Shown here in pieces: positions 23,107 to 31,376 of a stretch of DNA of 64,000 bases (the stretch's first letter is position 1; each line of letters begins with the position of its first letter). Made by a program: the position numbers and the translations under genes. This DNA is from Nocardia cyriacigeorgica (GTDB taxonomy: Bacteria > Actinomycetota > Actinomycetes > Mycobacteriales > Mycobacteriaceae). Below the pieces are notes generated by a model. The model saw only the letters and a program-made list of their open reading frames with translations. It had not been told where the DNA came from and ran no database searches. The stretch lies in assembly GCF_005863245.1 (NCBI RefSeq), contig NZ_VBUT01000007.1, forward strand, positions 186,001 to 250,000, read 5' to 3'.

Positions 23107-25317
23107 ATGAGCACGAGAACGGTCGCGCGGCAATGCACGCTGTGTGAGGCGCACTGCGGAATTCTGGTCACGGTCGAAGACGAGCGGGTCACCCGCATCG
23201 AAGGCAATCGCGAGGATGTGCTGTCGAAGGGTTACATCTGCCCGAAGGCCACCGCGATGGGCGGGCTACACCACGACCCGGACCGGCTGCGCACGCCGAT
23301 GCGACGCGTCGGCGAACGCTTCGAACCGATCGGCTGGGACGAGGCATTCGACGAGATCGGCCGGCGACTACGCGCGATCCGCTCCGCCCACGGCCCGAGC
23401 GCCGTCGGCATGTACATGGGCAACCCTGCCGCGCACAGCACCTCGGTGCTCTACGGCGGCCTGCTGCGCGCGGCCCTGATGACGAGGAACTTCTTCTCCG
23501 CCTCCTCGATCGACCAGTTCCCGCAGGAATTCACCGCCTGGCGGATGTTCGGCTCCAATGTGCTGATGCCGGTCGCCGACATCGACCGCACCGACCGGCT
23601 GGTGATCCTCGGCGCCAACCCTGCGGTCTCGAACGGATCCATCACCACCATGCCGGGTGCGAAACAGCGCATCCGCGATGTGCGCGCCCGCGGCGGCAGC
23701 GTCGTCGTCATCGACCCGCGGCGCACCGAAACCGCGCGGCTGGCCGACGAACACGTCGCCGTGGCACCGGGCGGCGATGTGTATCTGCTGCTCGGCATGC
23801 TGCACGTCCTGGTCACCGAGGGCCTGTGCGACGAACGCGCGGTACGCGAACAGTGCGCGGGCTGGGAACGGTTGCGCCGCTTGGTCGCCGAGACCACCCC
23901 GGAATCCATGGCGCCGCACGCCGGCGTCGACGCCGACACCATCCGGCGCCTGGCCCGCGACCACGCGGCCGCGCCATCGGCGGTGCTCTACGCCAGGATC
24001 GGGGTGTGCCAGCAGGTCACCGGCACGCTGACGCACTGGCTGGTCAACACGATCAACGCCGTCACCGGCAATCTCGACCGGGCAGGCGGCCAGATGTTCG
24101 GCAGCCCACCGGTCGACGCCGCGCGCTACGCGAAATACCTGCCGATGGGCCACGGAGCGTGGACCGACCGCTCCGGCGCGCACAAATCCTTCCGCAGCGA
24201 ACTACCCGTCGGTGTGCTGGCCGACGAGATCCTGACCGAGGGACCGGGGCAGATCAAGGCGATGATCACCTACGCCGGGAACCCGGTGCTGTCCACACCG
24301 CAGGGCGGGCGACTGGAAGCCGCGCTGTCGTCGCTGGATTTCTATGTCGCCGTGGACATGTACATCACCGAGACCACCCGCCACGCCGACATCATCCTGC
24401 CGCCAGTGTCGCCGCTGGAACGCGAGGAACTCAACATCCTGTTCCCAGTGTTCAGCGTGCGCAACAACGCCCGCTACGACGCCAAGGTGTTCGACCCGCC
24501 CGCCGGCGCCATGGAGGATTGGCAGATCCTGGCGCGGCTGATCACCGAGGTGGTGCCGCTGCCCGTCCGCCGGCTCACCGGGCGGGCCGTCAACGCGGTG
24601 TTCGCGCAATTGAGTCCGCAACGCATGATCGCCGGCGCCGTCGCGACAGGCCCGTACGGTGTCCTGCGCAAGGGCCGTAAAGGGTTGACCATCAAGCGGA
24701 TCCGGGAGGCCCCCGGCGGCCTCGACCTGGGCCCATTGCGGCCGCGGCTGCCCGAACTCATCGGCACCCGCGACCACAGGGTGCAACTCGCGCCGCCGGA
24801 TTTCCTGCGCGCCATCACCTCCATCCTGGACGACGCCGCAGCCGGTCAGGCACTCACCGCACCCGGCGAAGGCTTCGACCTCAAACTCATCGGCCGCCGC
24901 CACCTGCGCAGCAACAACTCCTGGCTGCACAACATCCCCGCGATGATGAAGGGCCGCGACCGCTGCACCGTGCTCATGCACCCCGACGACGCCACCGAAC
25001 GCGGTCTCACCGAAGGTGATTCGGCGACGGTTGCCTCCCCCATCGGCGCGATCACCCTGCCGGTCGAGATCAGCGACGACATCCGCCGCGGCGTCGTCGC
25101 CATCCCGCACGGCTGGGGCCACGGCGCGCCCGGCGTCGGCTGGAGCGTGGCCGCCGCCCAGCCGGGCGTCAACGTCAACCTGCTACACGACCCCTCGCTG
25201 ACCGACCCGCTCTCGGGCACGGCGGCGGTGAACAACACCTGGGTGCGGGTGAGTCCGGTATCGACCGAAGCGGCTCGCCCGACCGGCGAATCAGAGGCCA
25301 TCGCAACACCCACGTAA
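23107..25317 (+). CDS. Molybdopterin-dependent oxidoreductase with N-terminal [4Fe-4S] site
   Basis: A 736-residue member of the DMSO-reductase/formate-dehydrogenase family. The N-terminal Fe4S4 domain shows CTLCEAHC and a fourth cysteine in GYICPKA. Next come the molybdopterin domains (GMYMGNPAAHSTSVLYGG, ILGANPAVSNGS, VVVIDPRRTETARLADEHVAVAPGGD). The C-terminal molydop-binding domain contains LMHPDDATERGLTEGDSATV and AIPHGWGH. The metal-ligand position is not certain; the substrate cannot be predicted. No partner subunit or Tat signal is present, so it is probably a stand-alone cytosolic enzyme. The upstream 101-bp gap holds its promoter; an AAGGGG site precedes ATG 23107. It converges with the abiE operon. 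Confidence 0.9.
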   Translation: MSTRTVARQCTLCEAHCGILVTVEDERVTRIEGNREDVLSKGYICPKATAMGGLHHDPDRLRTPMRRVGERFEPIGWDEAFDEIGRRLRAIRSAHGPSAVGMYMGNPAAHSTSVLYGGLLRAALMTRNFFSASSIDQFPQEFTAWRMFGSNVLMPVADIDRTDRLVILGANPAVSNGSITTMPGAKQRIRDVRARGGSVVVIDPRRTETARLADEHVAVAPGGDVYLLLGMLHVLVTEGLCDERAVREQCAGWERLRRLVAETTPESMAPHAGVDADTIRRLARDHAAAPSAVLYARIGVCQQVTGTLTHWLVNTINAVTGNLDRAGGQMFGSPPVDAARYAKYLPMGHGAWTDRSGAHKSFRSELPVGVLADEILTEGPGQIKAMITYAGNPVLSTPQGGRLEAALSSLDFYVAVDMYITETTRHADIILPPVSPLEREELNILFPVFSVRNNARYDAKVFDPPAGAMEDWQILARLITEVVPLPVRRLTGRAVNAVFAQLSPQRMIAGAVATGPYGVLRKGRKGLTIKRIREAPGGLDLGPLRPRLPELIGTRDHRVQLAPPDFLRAITSILDDAAAGQALTAPGEGFDLKLIGRRHLRSNNSWLHNIPAMMKGRDRCTVLMHPDDATERGLTEGDSATVASPIGAITLPVEISDDIRRGVVAIPHGWGHGAPGVGWSVAAAQPGVNVNLLHDPSLTDPLSGTAAVNNTWVRVSPVSTEAARPTGESEAIATPT

Positions 25318-25330
25318 GTCCGGGGAAGCG

Positions 25331-26104
25331 CTACGCCTGCTGGTTCTCACCACCGCCTCCGCTGATGTGTGCCCATGCCTGACGAACCGTCTTCAATGCG
25401 GTCTCGGCCGTCACCGTAAGCCGAGTTTGGCCAGCCAGCTGCGAATTCCATTCGTGAACGTCGGGTGGCCGTTCGAATAGGTGTGAACCGGGCAACCTGT
25501 TGGTCGGCCCATAGCGCCGATAGAGATTCCCCGCCGCGTCATCGATCGCTCCGATGCGCGAAAGTGCCCACAAGTCCCACAGATCGCGTGGTGCGCGACG
25601 GTTGTGCCAAGTCGCGGTCTTCCCTGCCGCAAAAGCAGGCAGCGTCGGCACAAGCAGGGTGGCAGCCGCAACGTCCTGATAGCGCTGTTCGAGACTGCGG
25701 CGTTCAGTCGGCCACAGGATGCGATCATGCGACGACAGCAGCTGGACCTTGACATTCAGTCCACTTGCAGAGCGAAGGTTGGCGGCGATGGTATCGGGGA
25801 CATCACTGAGTGATGGCGCCCACTCGAGCCGACCGTACTGTCGAGCGACAGCGCGCGGCAGCGTGGCGTCGAGTTCCCGCGCGAGCGCAGTCCTGTTTCC
25901 GACCGCAACAAGATCGATGTCTTCGCTGAGCCTCCCTTGCGGGAGGTGGGTGCGTGCGAGTGCCGTTCCACCGATGAAATGGAGGCGGTCGCCAAATCGG
26001 TCACTGATCACCGCGAGGATATGGGAGATGAGATGGTCCCGTTCGACTTGCTCTGGCGACACACCGAAGACAGCTGCGACAGTATCTCGTTCGTCGATAT
26101 TCAC
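25331..26104 (-). CDS. abiEii: AbiEii toxin, nucleotidyltransferase
   Basis: A 257-residue nucleotidyltransferase of the AbiEii/MenT class, the toxin of a type IV-like toxin-antitoxin/abortive-infection pair. The nucleotidyltransferase core is visible: FIGGTALARTHLPQGRLSEDIDLVAV, i.e. GG...R.S.DIDL with the metal-binding aspartates. Further down is NVKVQLLSS and the lysine in FAAGKTATWHNRRAPRDLWDLWAL, common in this family. GTG 26104 overlaps the stop of the antitoxin gene (GTGA). MenT-type homologues transfer nucleotides to tRNA; whether this one does is unknown. Confidence 0.9.
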   Translation of the reverse strand: MNIDERDTVAAVFGVSPEQVERDHLISHILAVISDRFGDRLHFIGGTALARTHLPQGRLSEDIDLVAVGNRTALARELDATLPRAVARQYGRLEWAPSLSDVPDTIAANLRSASGLNVKVQLLSSHDRILWPTERRSLEQRYQDVAAATLLVPTLPAFAAGKTATWHNRRAPRDLWDLWALSRIGAIDDAAGNLYRRYGPTNRLPGSHLFERPPDVHEWNSQLAGQTRLTVTAETALKTVRQAWAHISGGGGENQQA

Positions 26105-26748
26105 GACCGCATCCCAGCCCAGTCTTCGGCGCGCCGAAGCGCGGCCGTCGAGTTCTGCTCGGCGGCGAGTTGCGCAAGTCGCACGAGATCGCTGCTCTGG
26201 TAGAGAGCAGCGACGGCGGTGGGCACATCTGCTCCTGCATTGCCGAGCTGCGGGCGTCGAGCGAGATCCAGCACAGTCTGCTCGCGCGTGGTCGTCAATG
26301 CGGATCCGAGAGGAGTCTCGATGCGCTCTGCGTCGAGTGCATCGGTATCTCGTCGGACGAACCGAACCACGGCGGGGCGGTCGGTGAGCGCTATCGGCCG
26401 ATGTTGGCTGGGAACTGCGATTAGCCCGGTAGCCAGTCCGCGGGGTATCGCCCCGAACACACGGGCGGCACTGACCCCCATCAGGACGACCCGATCCGGT
26501 CCGTAGATAGTCGAGGCGATACCTGCCGACACGGCCTCCAAGCCTGGTATCCAAGGACGGCCGACATGCTCCTGCGGGACCACCACGTAGTAACCACGCG
26601 CCACCCGGTGCAGAACACCACGCTCGGCGAGCCGCGCGAACTCGGGACGGGGATAGGCATATGTTTCCGTGGCGTCCTGGGGCCGGACGGTCCGAAGTGG
26701 TGCCCGTCCCAGATCCGGCGGCAGCGGAGAACCCTGTCGTGAAGCCAT
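26101..26748 (-). CDS. abiEi: AbiEi antitoxin, winged-helix regulator
   Basis: A 215-residue antitoxin. The N-terminal winged-helix segment FARLAERGVLHRVARGYYVVVP is characteristic of AbiEi antitoxins, followed by the helical C-terminal domain. AbiEi proteins repress their own operon by binding inverted repeats, and a large dyad lies right at this promoter (26762-26804). GGAGG is five bases before ATG 26748, so I chose it over GTG 26754, which sits inside the ribosome site. Coupled to the toxin gene. Confidence 0.88.
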   Translation of the reverse strand: MASRQGSPLPPDLGRAPLRTVRPQDATETYAYPRPEFARLAERGVLHRVARGYYVVVPQEHVGRPWIPGLEAVSAGIASTIYGPDRVVLMGVSAARVFGAIPRGLATGLIAVPSQHRPIALTDRPAVVRFVRRDTDALDAERIETPLGSALTTTREQTVLDLARRPQLGNAGADVPTAVAALYQSSDLVRLAQLAAEQNSTAALRRAEDWAGMRS

Positions 26749-26761
26749 ACCCACCTCCTCG

Positions 26762-26804
26762 GAGTATGCGTTACGTAGGCTGTAACCCTACGAAATGCAT
26801 ACTC
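26762..26804 (-). promoter_or_regulatory. 43-bp dyad at the abiE promoter, likely AbiEi operator
   Basis: The arms GAGTATGCGTTACGTAGG (26762-26779) and CCTACGAAATGCATACTC (26787-26804) are inverted with 16 of 18 positions matching around a 7-base centre CTGTAAC. The dyad ends 13 bp upstream of the antitoxin ATG. It is clearly less GC-rich than the surroundings. This fits the known autorepression of AbiE operons through inverted repeats. Confidence 0.8.
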
Positions 26805-26866
26805 TCCACGCAAGTCGCGCCGTGGACCGTACGGCTCTCGTCTGAGCACGCCGATCGCCCTACGAT

Positions 26867-27478
26867 TCAGGCCGAGCTGGGAACATTCGCACGCTCGGCG
26901 CCCAGCGTGGTGTCGGGCCCGTGCCCGGTATGCACCACCGTCGGTCCCGGCAGCGCGAACAACCGGTCGTTGATCGAGGCCAAGATGGTCGGGTAGTCCG
27001 AATACGAGCGGCCGGTGGCACCCGGTCCACCCTCGAAAAGGGTGTCGCCGCTGAACAATTCGCCGAGATCGGGCAGGTAGAGGCAGCAGGAACCCGGGGA
27101 ATGGCCCGGGGTGTGCAGCACCTCGAGGTGCGCGGTGCCCACCGGGATCCGCTGACCGTCGCCGAGCGCGGTGTATTCCAGGCCCGGATGGGTCTGCTGC
27201 CACAGCACATCGTCGTCGGGATGCAGGTAGATCGGTGCGCCGGTGGCGGCCGACAGCTGCGGGGCGACGGTGACGTGGTCGTTGTGGGCGTGCGTGCACA
27301 CGATCGCGGTGACGCGCCTGCCCGCCACCGCGTCCAGGATCGGGCGGGCGTCGTGGGCGGCGTCGATGATCAGCACCTCGCTGTCGTCGCCGACCAGCCA
27401 GATGTTGTTGTCCACATCCCAGCAGCCGCCGTCCAGGCAGAACTGGCCGGAGGTGACGATGCGCTCGACCCGGGTCAC
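26867..27478 (-). CDS. MBL-fold hydrolase (Rv2260-type), partner of MscR
   Basis: A 203-residue metallo-beta-lactamase-fold hydrolase with the metal motif THAHNDH, a later histidine in HTPGHSPGSCCLY, the bridging aspartate in FSGDTLFEGGPG, and a final HTGHGPDT. It is coupled to mscR by a GTGA overlap, as Rv2260 is to Rv2259. In this setting it may hydrolyse the S-formylmycothiol or another thioester made by MscR, analogous to S-formylglutathione hydrolase (inference). Confidence 0.9.
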   Translation of the reverse strand: MTRVERIVTSGQFCLDGGCWDVDNNIWLVGDDSEVLIIDAAHDARPILDAVAGRRVTAIVCTHAHNDHVTVAPQLSAATGAPIYLHPDDDVLWQQTHPGLEYTALGDGQRIPVGTAHLEVLHTPGHSPGSCCLYLPDLGELFSGDTLFEGGPGATGRSYSDYPTILASINDRLFALPGPTVVHTGHGPDTTLGAERANVPSSA

Positions 27479-28560
27479 AGCATGACCACCGAACGCAGCA
27501 CCTTGCCGCCGTGCATGGTGTGGAACGCCTCTTCGACGGCGTCGAGCCCGATTCGTTCGGTGACGAACTTCTCCAGCGGTAACCGGCCCTGCCGGTACAA
27601 CTCGATCAGCGTGGGGAAATCGCGTTCGGGCAGGCAGTCGCCGTACCAGGAGGATTTGAGCGCACCACCGCGGCTGAAGAAATCGATCAGCGGCATCTCG
27701 AGGGTCATGTCGGGAGTCGGCACACCGACGAGGACGACGGTGCCCGCCAGGTCGCGGGCGTAGAACGCCTGCTTCCAGGTCTCCGGGCGGCCGACCGCGT
27801 CGATCACCACGTCGGTGCCGAAACCGCCGGTGAGTTCCTGGATTTCGGCGACCACGTCGGCGCTGGAGGCATCGATGGTGTGGGTGGCGCCCAGTCCACG
27901 GGCCGCGTCGAGCTTGCTCGGGTCGCGGTCGACGGCGATGATCGTCGTCGCGCCCGCCAGCCGGGCGCCCGCGATCGCCGCGTCACCGACGCCGCCGCAG
28001 CCGATGACGGCCACCGAATCACCGCGGCCCACATTGCCGGTGTTCATCGCCGCGCCGAGCCCCGCCATCACGCCACAACCGAGCAAGCCGGCGACCGCCG
28101 GATCGGTATCGGGGTCGACCTTCGTGCACTGGCCCTCGTGCACCAGCGTCTTGTCCGCGAACGCCCCGATCCCGAGGGCCGGGGTGAGTGCGGTGCCGTC
28201 CTCGAGCGTCATCGGCGTGCTGGCATTGAAGGTGTCGAAGCAGTACCAGGGCCGCCCGCGTTTACACGCCCGGCACTGCCCGCAGACCGCGCGCCAGTTC
28301 AGCACCACGAAATCGCCCACCTCGACATGCGTGACGGCCTCCCCCACCGTCTCCACGATCCCGGCCGCCTCATGTCCGAGCAGGAACGGGAACTCGTCGT
28401 TGATGCCGCCCTCGCGGTAGGTCAGATCGGTGTGGCACACCCCGCAGGCCTGCACCCGCACCACCACATCGTTGGGCCCGGGATCCGGGATCACGATCGT
28501 GACGAGTTCCACCGGAGCACCCGATCGACGGGCGATGACACCTCGGACGTTCTGCGGCAC
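27475..28560 (-). CDS. mscR: S-nitrosomycothiol reductase / mycothiol-dependent formaldehyde dehydrogenase
   Basis: A zinc-dependent class III-type alcohol dehydrogenase of 361 residues, the same length as M. tuberculosis MscR (Rv2259) and close to it over its whole length: ACGVCHTDLTYREGGINDE, LLGHEAAGIVETVG, structural zinc cysteines in NWRAVCGQCRACKRGRPWYC, cofactor fold VIGCGGVGDAAIAGARLAGA, VIDAVGRPETWKQAFYARD, and GGALKSSWYGDCLPERDFPT. It uses mycothiol adducts of formaldehyde or nitric oxide. GTG 28560 is preceded by GAGGAG five bases upstream. A weak match to the TetR element (site E) lies about 115 bp upstream. Confidence 0.95.
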   Translation of the reverse strand: MPQNVRGVIARRSGAPVELVTIVIPDPGPNDVVVRVQACGVCHTDLTYREGGINDEFPFLLGHEAAGIVETVGEAVTHVEVGDFVVLNWRAVCGQCRACKRGRPWYCFDTFNASTPMTLEDGTALTPALGIGAFADKTLVHEGQCTKVDPDTDPAVAGLLGCGVMAGLGAAMNTGNVGRGDSVAVIGCGGVGDAAIAGARLAGATTIIAVDRDPSKLDAARGLGATHTIDASSADVVAEIQELTGGFGTDVVIDAVGRPETWKQAFYARDLAGTVVLVGVPTPDMTLEMPLIDFFSRGGALKSSWYGDCLPERDFPTLIELYRQGRLPLEKFVTERIGLDAVEEAFHTMHGGKVLRSVVML

Positions 28561-28673
28561 GATCTCTCCTCTCTGCGCGGCGCGGCCCGGGCGGGCCACA
28601 GCTATCACCGTAGCCGGGCGCACGCACAGAACCGCCCTACCCGCGCCTCGAGTCCCGTTGACCGGAACAGCGC

Positions 28674-28690
28674 TCGGACAGGTGTCCATC
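28674..28690 (-). promoter_or_regulatory. Weak match to the shared TetR element (site E)
   Basis: On the minus strand, GATGGACACCTGTCCGA shares GACAC-TGTCCGA with site D (12 of 13 positions) but lacks the TCCA left part. It lies about 114 bp before mscR. It could extend the regulon or be chance. Confidence 0.3.
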
Positions 28691-28734
28691 AACATAGCCG
28701 CACCCACAGCACCGCCCACACAGCGGTCAGCGCG

Positions 28735-29064
28735 TCACGGCTCACCGAGCTGCTCGAACGCCCACCGCGCATAGGTGTTCTCCGGTTCCACGGTGATCAC
28801 ATCGGCTACCGCCACCAGGCGATCGGGCACAGCGCCGTCGAAATGCGCCGCACTGGGCACCACCACGGCTTCGGCGTCCAAGCTGCGCACCACATTGATC
28901 AGCCGGGTCACCGGCTCATCGGTCAGCGCGCTGAACACGACCGTCTTGGCCAGTTCGTACCCCAACCGCTTGGCCAGGCTCCGAATCCGGATCTCATCCC
29001 AGTCCTGCGCCACCCCGCAGACATCCCGCCGCACATACCCGATCGCCGTCGGCCGCCGCCACAT
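28735..29064 (-). CDS. Resolvase-N-terminal-like protein, degenerate
   Basis: A 109-residue protein that looks like an isolated serine-recombinase N-terminal fold: AIGYVRRDVCG at the start (compare the IGYxRvS of resolvases), RSLAKRLGYELAKTVVF, and DAEAVVVPSAAHFDG. The catalytic serine expected after the arginine is not present (RRDVCG), and there is no DNA-binding domain, so it is unlikely to recombine DNA. GGAGGG is five bases before ATG 29064. Its role is unknown; similar short proteins occur in actinomycetes near XRE/DUF397-type loci as far as I recall. Confidence 0.65.
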   Translation of the reverse strand: MWRRPTAIGYVRRDVCGVAQDWDEIRIRSLAKRLGYELAKTVVFSALTDEPVTRLINVVRSLDAEAVVVPSAAHFDGAVPDRLVAVADVITVEPENTYARWAFEQLGEP

Positions 29065-29286
29065 CCGAACCCTCCGTTCACCCCGTTGGCAGGCACCCGA
29101 CGCCGAGGGCTCGACACCCGGCGTCGCGTGCTGGAAGACGAGGTTATGGACCAGATTTCGACCGACCAAGAAGTTTGCTCGAGCTTGCGTCACCTATTGA
29201 AATCCCTGGCAACCCGGATCGGGTACCTCCACACTGGGGATCGCACGACGCACACTGACGCACATCTTCGGATGGAAGGATTGGCT

Positions 29287-29616
29287 ATGCGGTTGCGTTT
29301 CCTGGGCAAGGGTGGTTCGAACACGAACGGCTGCCCGTCGCTGTACGTCACGGATCAGGAGTCGTATCTGATCCAGGGCTGGGTTACCGGACGATCCGGA
29401 ACAGTGGAGATCCCGCACTTGCTGCTGGGGTTCACCGAACCGGATACCTTCGTCGGATCGGCCATGCTGGATACGGGCCGCGGCACATTCACCGTATCCG
29501 GCCGGCCGGTGACCGATGACGAGACACTCGGGCAGCTGGACCTCGCCGAGGATGAGATCGCAATAGAAGTACCGATGAACCGGAGGACCTTCTACGGTGT
29601 TGCTGCTGAGCGGTAA
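29287..29616 (+). CDS. Unknown 109-residue protein of the XRE/DUF6879-type trio
   Basis: I do not recognise a named domain. The protein begins MRLRFLGKGGSNTNGCPSLY and looks like a small beta-rich protein (YVTDQESYLIQGWVTG, GTFTVSGRPVTDDE, EIAIEVPMNRR). ATG 29287 has GGAAGGA about six bases upstream; an in-frame ATG at 29272 is possible. It overlaps the next gene by 20 bp, so they form one operon with the HTH gene. The 222-bp gap upstream (29065-29286) contains an 8-bp inverted repeat CGACGCCG/CGGCGTCG at 29098-29126 and no gene. Confidence 0.8.
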   Translation: MRLRFLGKGGSNTNGCPSLYVTDQESYLIQGWVTGRSGTVEIPHLLLGFTEPDTFVGSAMLDTGRGTFTVSGRPVTDDETLGQLDLAEDEIAIEVPMNRRTFYGVAAER

Positions 29617-30115
29617 AGATTTCGACGAATTATTCCACGGGTGCAGGCAGGAAGCCTTCCATCTCGAAGTGCAGGATTCCTACGCGGTCGAAGGCGAGTC
29701 GGTGCCGTTCCGCAGATTCTTGAACGGGGAGACCGACGACTACCGGTGGATGCAGTCCTGGCTGACCATGGTCCGCGAAATCACCGCACGAGGAGCCGGG
29801 CTGCGCCGGGCGCGGGTGGTGACGGTACCGCACACCGATTATGTGCGATGGTCGCTGGAAGTCGCTCGGCAGAACATCGCGGCAGGTGAAGAAATCCGCT
29901 ACCTCGCGCGTGATGAGATCGACCCGAGCCTCTTGACCTCGGATGATTGGTGGTTGTTCGACAATGCCACCGTCGCCTTCACGGCATTCGAGCCGAACGG
30001 CCGACTGGCGGGCGGCGCAGTCACCCACGATCCCCGAATCGTTGCCCTGTGCAGGGAGGTCCGCGATACGGTGTGGGGCCTCGCCCGACCGCACGCCGAG
30101 TACATCGACCGGTGA
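29597..30115 (+). CDS. DUF6879-like protein
   Basis: A 172-residue protein resembling the DUF6879 family: FDELFHGCRQEAFHLEVQDSY near the start, VPHTDYVRWSLEVARQNIAAGEEIRYLAR in the middle, and DDWWLFDNATVAFTAFEPNG. The domain call is from memory of this sequence style. GTG 29597 follows GGAGGA with 9 bases spacing and overlaps the previous gene. Its stop overlaps the GTG of the XRE regulator. Such genes are usually paired with DUF5753 HTH proteins in Streptomyces and Nocardia, in loci whose function is not known. Confidence 0.8.
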   Translation: MLLLSGKDFDELFHGCRQEAFHLEVQDSYAVEGESVPFRRFLNGETDDYRWMQSWLTMVREITARGAGLRRARVVTVPHTDYVRWSLEVARQNIAAGEEIRYLARDEIDPSLLTSDDWWLFDNATVAFTAFEPNGRLAGGAVTHDPRIVALCREVRDTVWGLARPHAEYIDR

Positions 30116-30948
30116 CGGAATCAGCTCACGAAGCGCACGAGGCCCTCGGTCTTCGGCTCCGGGAACTGCGGCGTGACGCCGGACTGACCGGCCGCAGACT
30201 CGCACAGCTGGCAGGTTGGCATGAGTCCAAGGTGTCGAAGATCGAATACGGCAAGCAGGCTCCGTCCGAGGCCGACCTGCGAACCTGGTGCGCGCACACC
30301 GGAAGCCACGATCAACTGCCGGATCTCATCGCCACCTTGCGCAATATCGAGGCTGCATACATGGAGTGGCGCAAGATCCTGGGTACCGGTACTCGCCGGC
30401 GGCAGAAGCTGGCTGTCAAACTCGAACAGGACACCACGTGCACCCGCTGGTTCGAGCCGTTGGTGATTCCGGGGCTACTCCAGACCCCGGAGTACGCGCA
30501 GTGGATCCTCCAGAAGGTCACCGGGTTCTATTCGACCCCCGACGATGTCGACGCCGGGGTTTCCGCTCGGATGGAGCGACAACGCGTCCTCTACCACGGA
30601 AACCATCGGTTCTGGTTCGTCATCGCCGAGCAGGTTTTGCGGACCATGGTCGGTGATAACGAGATCATGCTCGGACAACTCGATCGGCTACTGACACTGA
30701 TGTCGTTACCCCGGATATCACTCGGCATAGTTCCCGCCGATGCGACGTATGAGGCGCCGATTATCAACGGATTCGTGATGTTCGACAATCGGTTGGTACA
30801 GGTCGAAACCATCTCCGCCGAATTGAATGTGACCCAGCCGCGCGAAATCGCGCTCTACGGCCGCGCCTTCAGCATCCTGGCCGACCAGTCGGTGACCGGT
30901 GCCGATGCTCGGGAACTGATCCGGCGGGCGATCGAGGCGCGGCGGTGA
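30112..30948 (+). CDS. XRE-family HTH regulator with DUF5753-type C-terminus
   Basis: A 278-residue regulator. The N-terminal helix-turn-helix is at about residues 14-65: LRELRRDAGLTGRRLAQLAGWHESKVSKIEYGKQAPSE. The rest matches the DUF5753 type: YMEWRKIL, WFEPLVIPGLLQTPEYAQWIL, ERQRVLY, FVIAEQVLRTMVG, and LGIVPAD. GTG 30112 overlaps the DUF6879-like stop. These proteins often regulate a small partner encoded next door; here the partners are the two genes upstream. Confidence 0.92.
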   Translation: MTESAHEAHEALGLRLRELRRDAGLTGRRLAQLAGWHESKVSKIEYGKQAPSEADLRTWCAHTGSHDQLPDLIATLRNIEAAYMEWRKILGTGTRRRQKLAVKLEQDTTCTRWFEPLVIPGLLQTPEYAQWILQKVTGFYSTPDDVDAGVSARMERQRVLYHGNHRFWFVIAEQVLRTMVGDNEIMLGQLDRLLTLMSLPRISLGIVPADATYEAPIINGFVMFDNRLVQVETISAELNVTQPREIALYGRAFSILADQSVTGADARELIRRAIEARR

Positions 30949-31001
30949 CGTTCACGCCCCGGTCCACCGCCGCGGCACCCGGCCTGGATTCGGCCGCCGA
31001 T

Positions 31002-31106
31002 TTACAGCACGCCCCATGCTTGCAGCAGGTAGGTGACGTTGGCAGCGATGTTTGTGACGACGTTCGCCAGGTTCAATGCCGACGATCCGAGATCGATGAT
31101 GTTCAC
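31002..31106 (-). CDS. Predicted 34-residue hydrophobic/amphipathic peptide
   Basis: A short ORF with an excellent ribosome site: GAGGAGG (31117-31111) four bases before GTG 31106. The peptide starts MNIIDLGSSALNLANVV and ends YLLQAWGVL; it has no Cys, Lys or Arg, one Asp, and many Asn, Ala, Leu and Val. About 80% of third positions are G/C. Tiny charge-poor helices of this kind are known as porin peptides (PorA/PorH) in corynebacteria, but I see no sequence match to them. A palindrome CTACCCAAGGTAG lies about 25 bases upstream of the ribosome site. The 260-bp stretch from 31118 to 31376 shows no other gene. Confidence 0.5.
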   Translation of the reverse strand: MNIIDLGSSALNLANVVTNIAANVTYLLQAWGVL

Positions 31107-31376
31107 AAATCCTCCTCATACGGCCCCGACCTCTACCCAAGGTAGCCAGATCGGAAACGTCTGACATCCGCCCAACGGATGAATCGCACGGATGATCCGC
31201 CGAGTCCGGATGGCCGACGAGATCGACGCCACAGGCACGGCCGCAGGTGAGCGGTTGCGTGGTCCGGCGTGAGACGTAACCGGTGCCGATCCGATAGCTG
31301 GGAAGCGCCCATTTCGTCTCGGTCACAGGCCGTAGAGCAATGCTCCGGAACATCACGATGACGACCGGTTCACCTG

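Noticed and set aside
30945..31145. Plus-strand frame overlapping the end of the XRE regulator gene
   Set aside because: It lies opposite the better supported minus-strand 34-residue ORF with a strong ribosome site and has unlikely composition.
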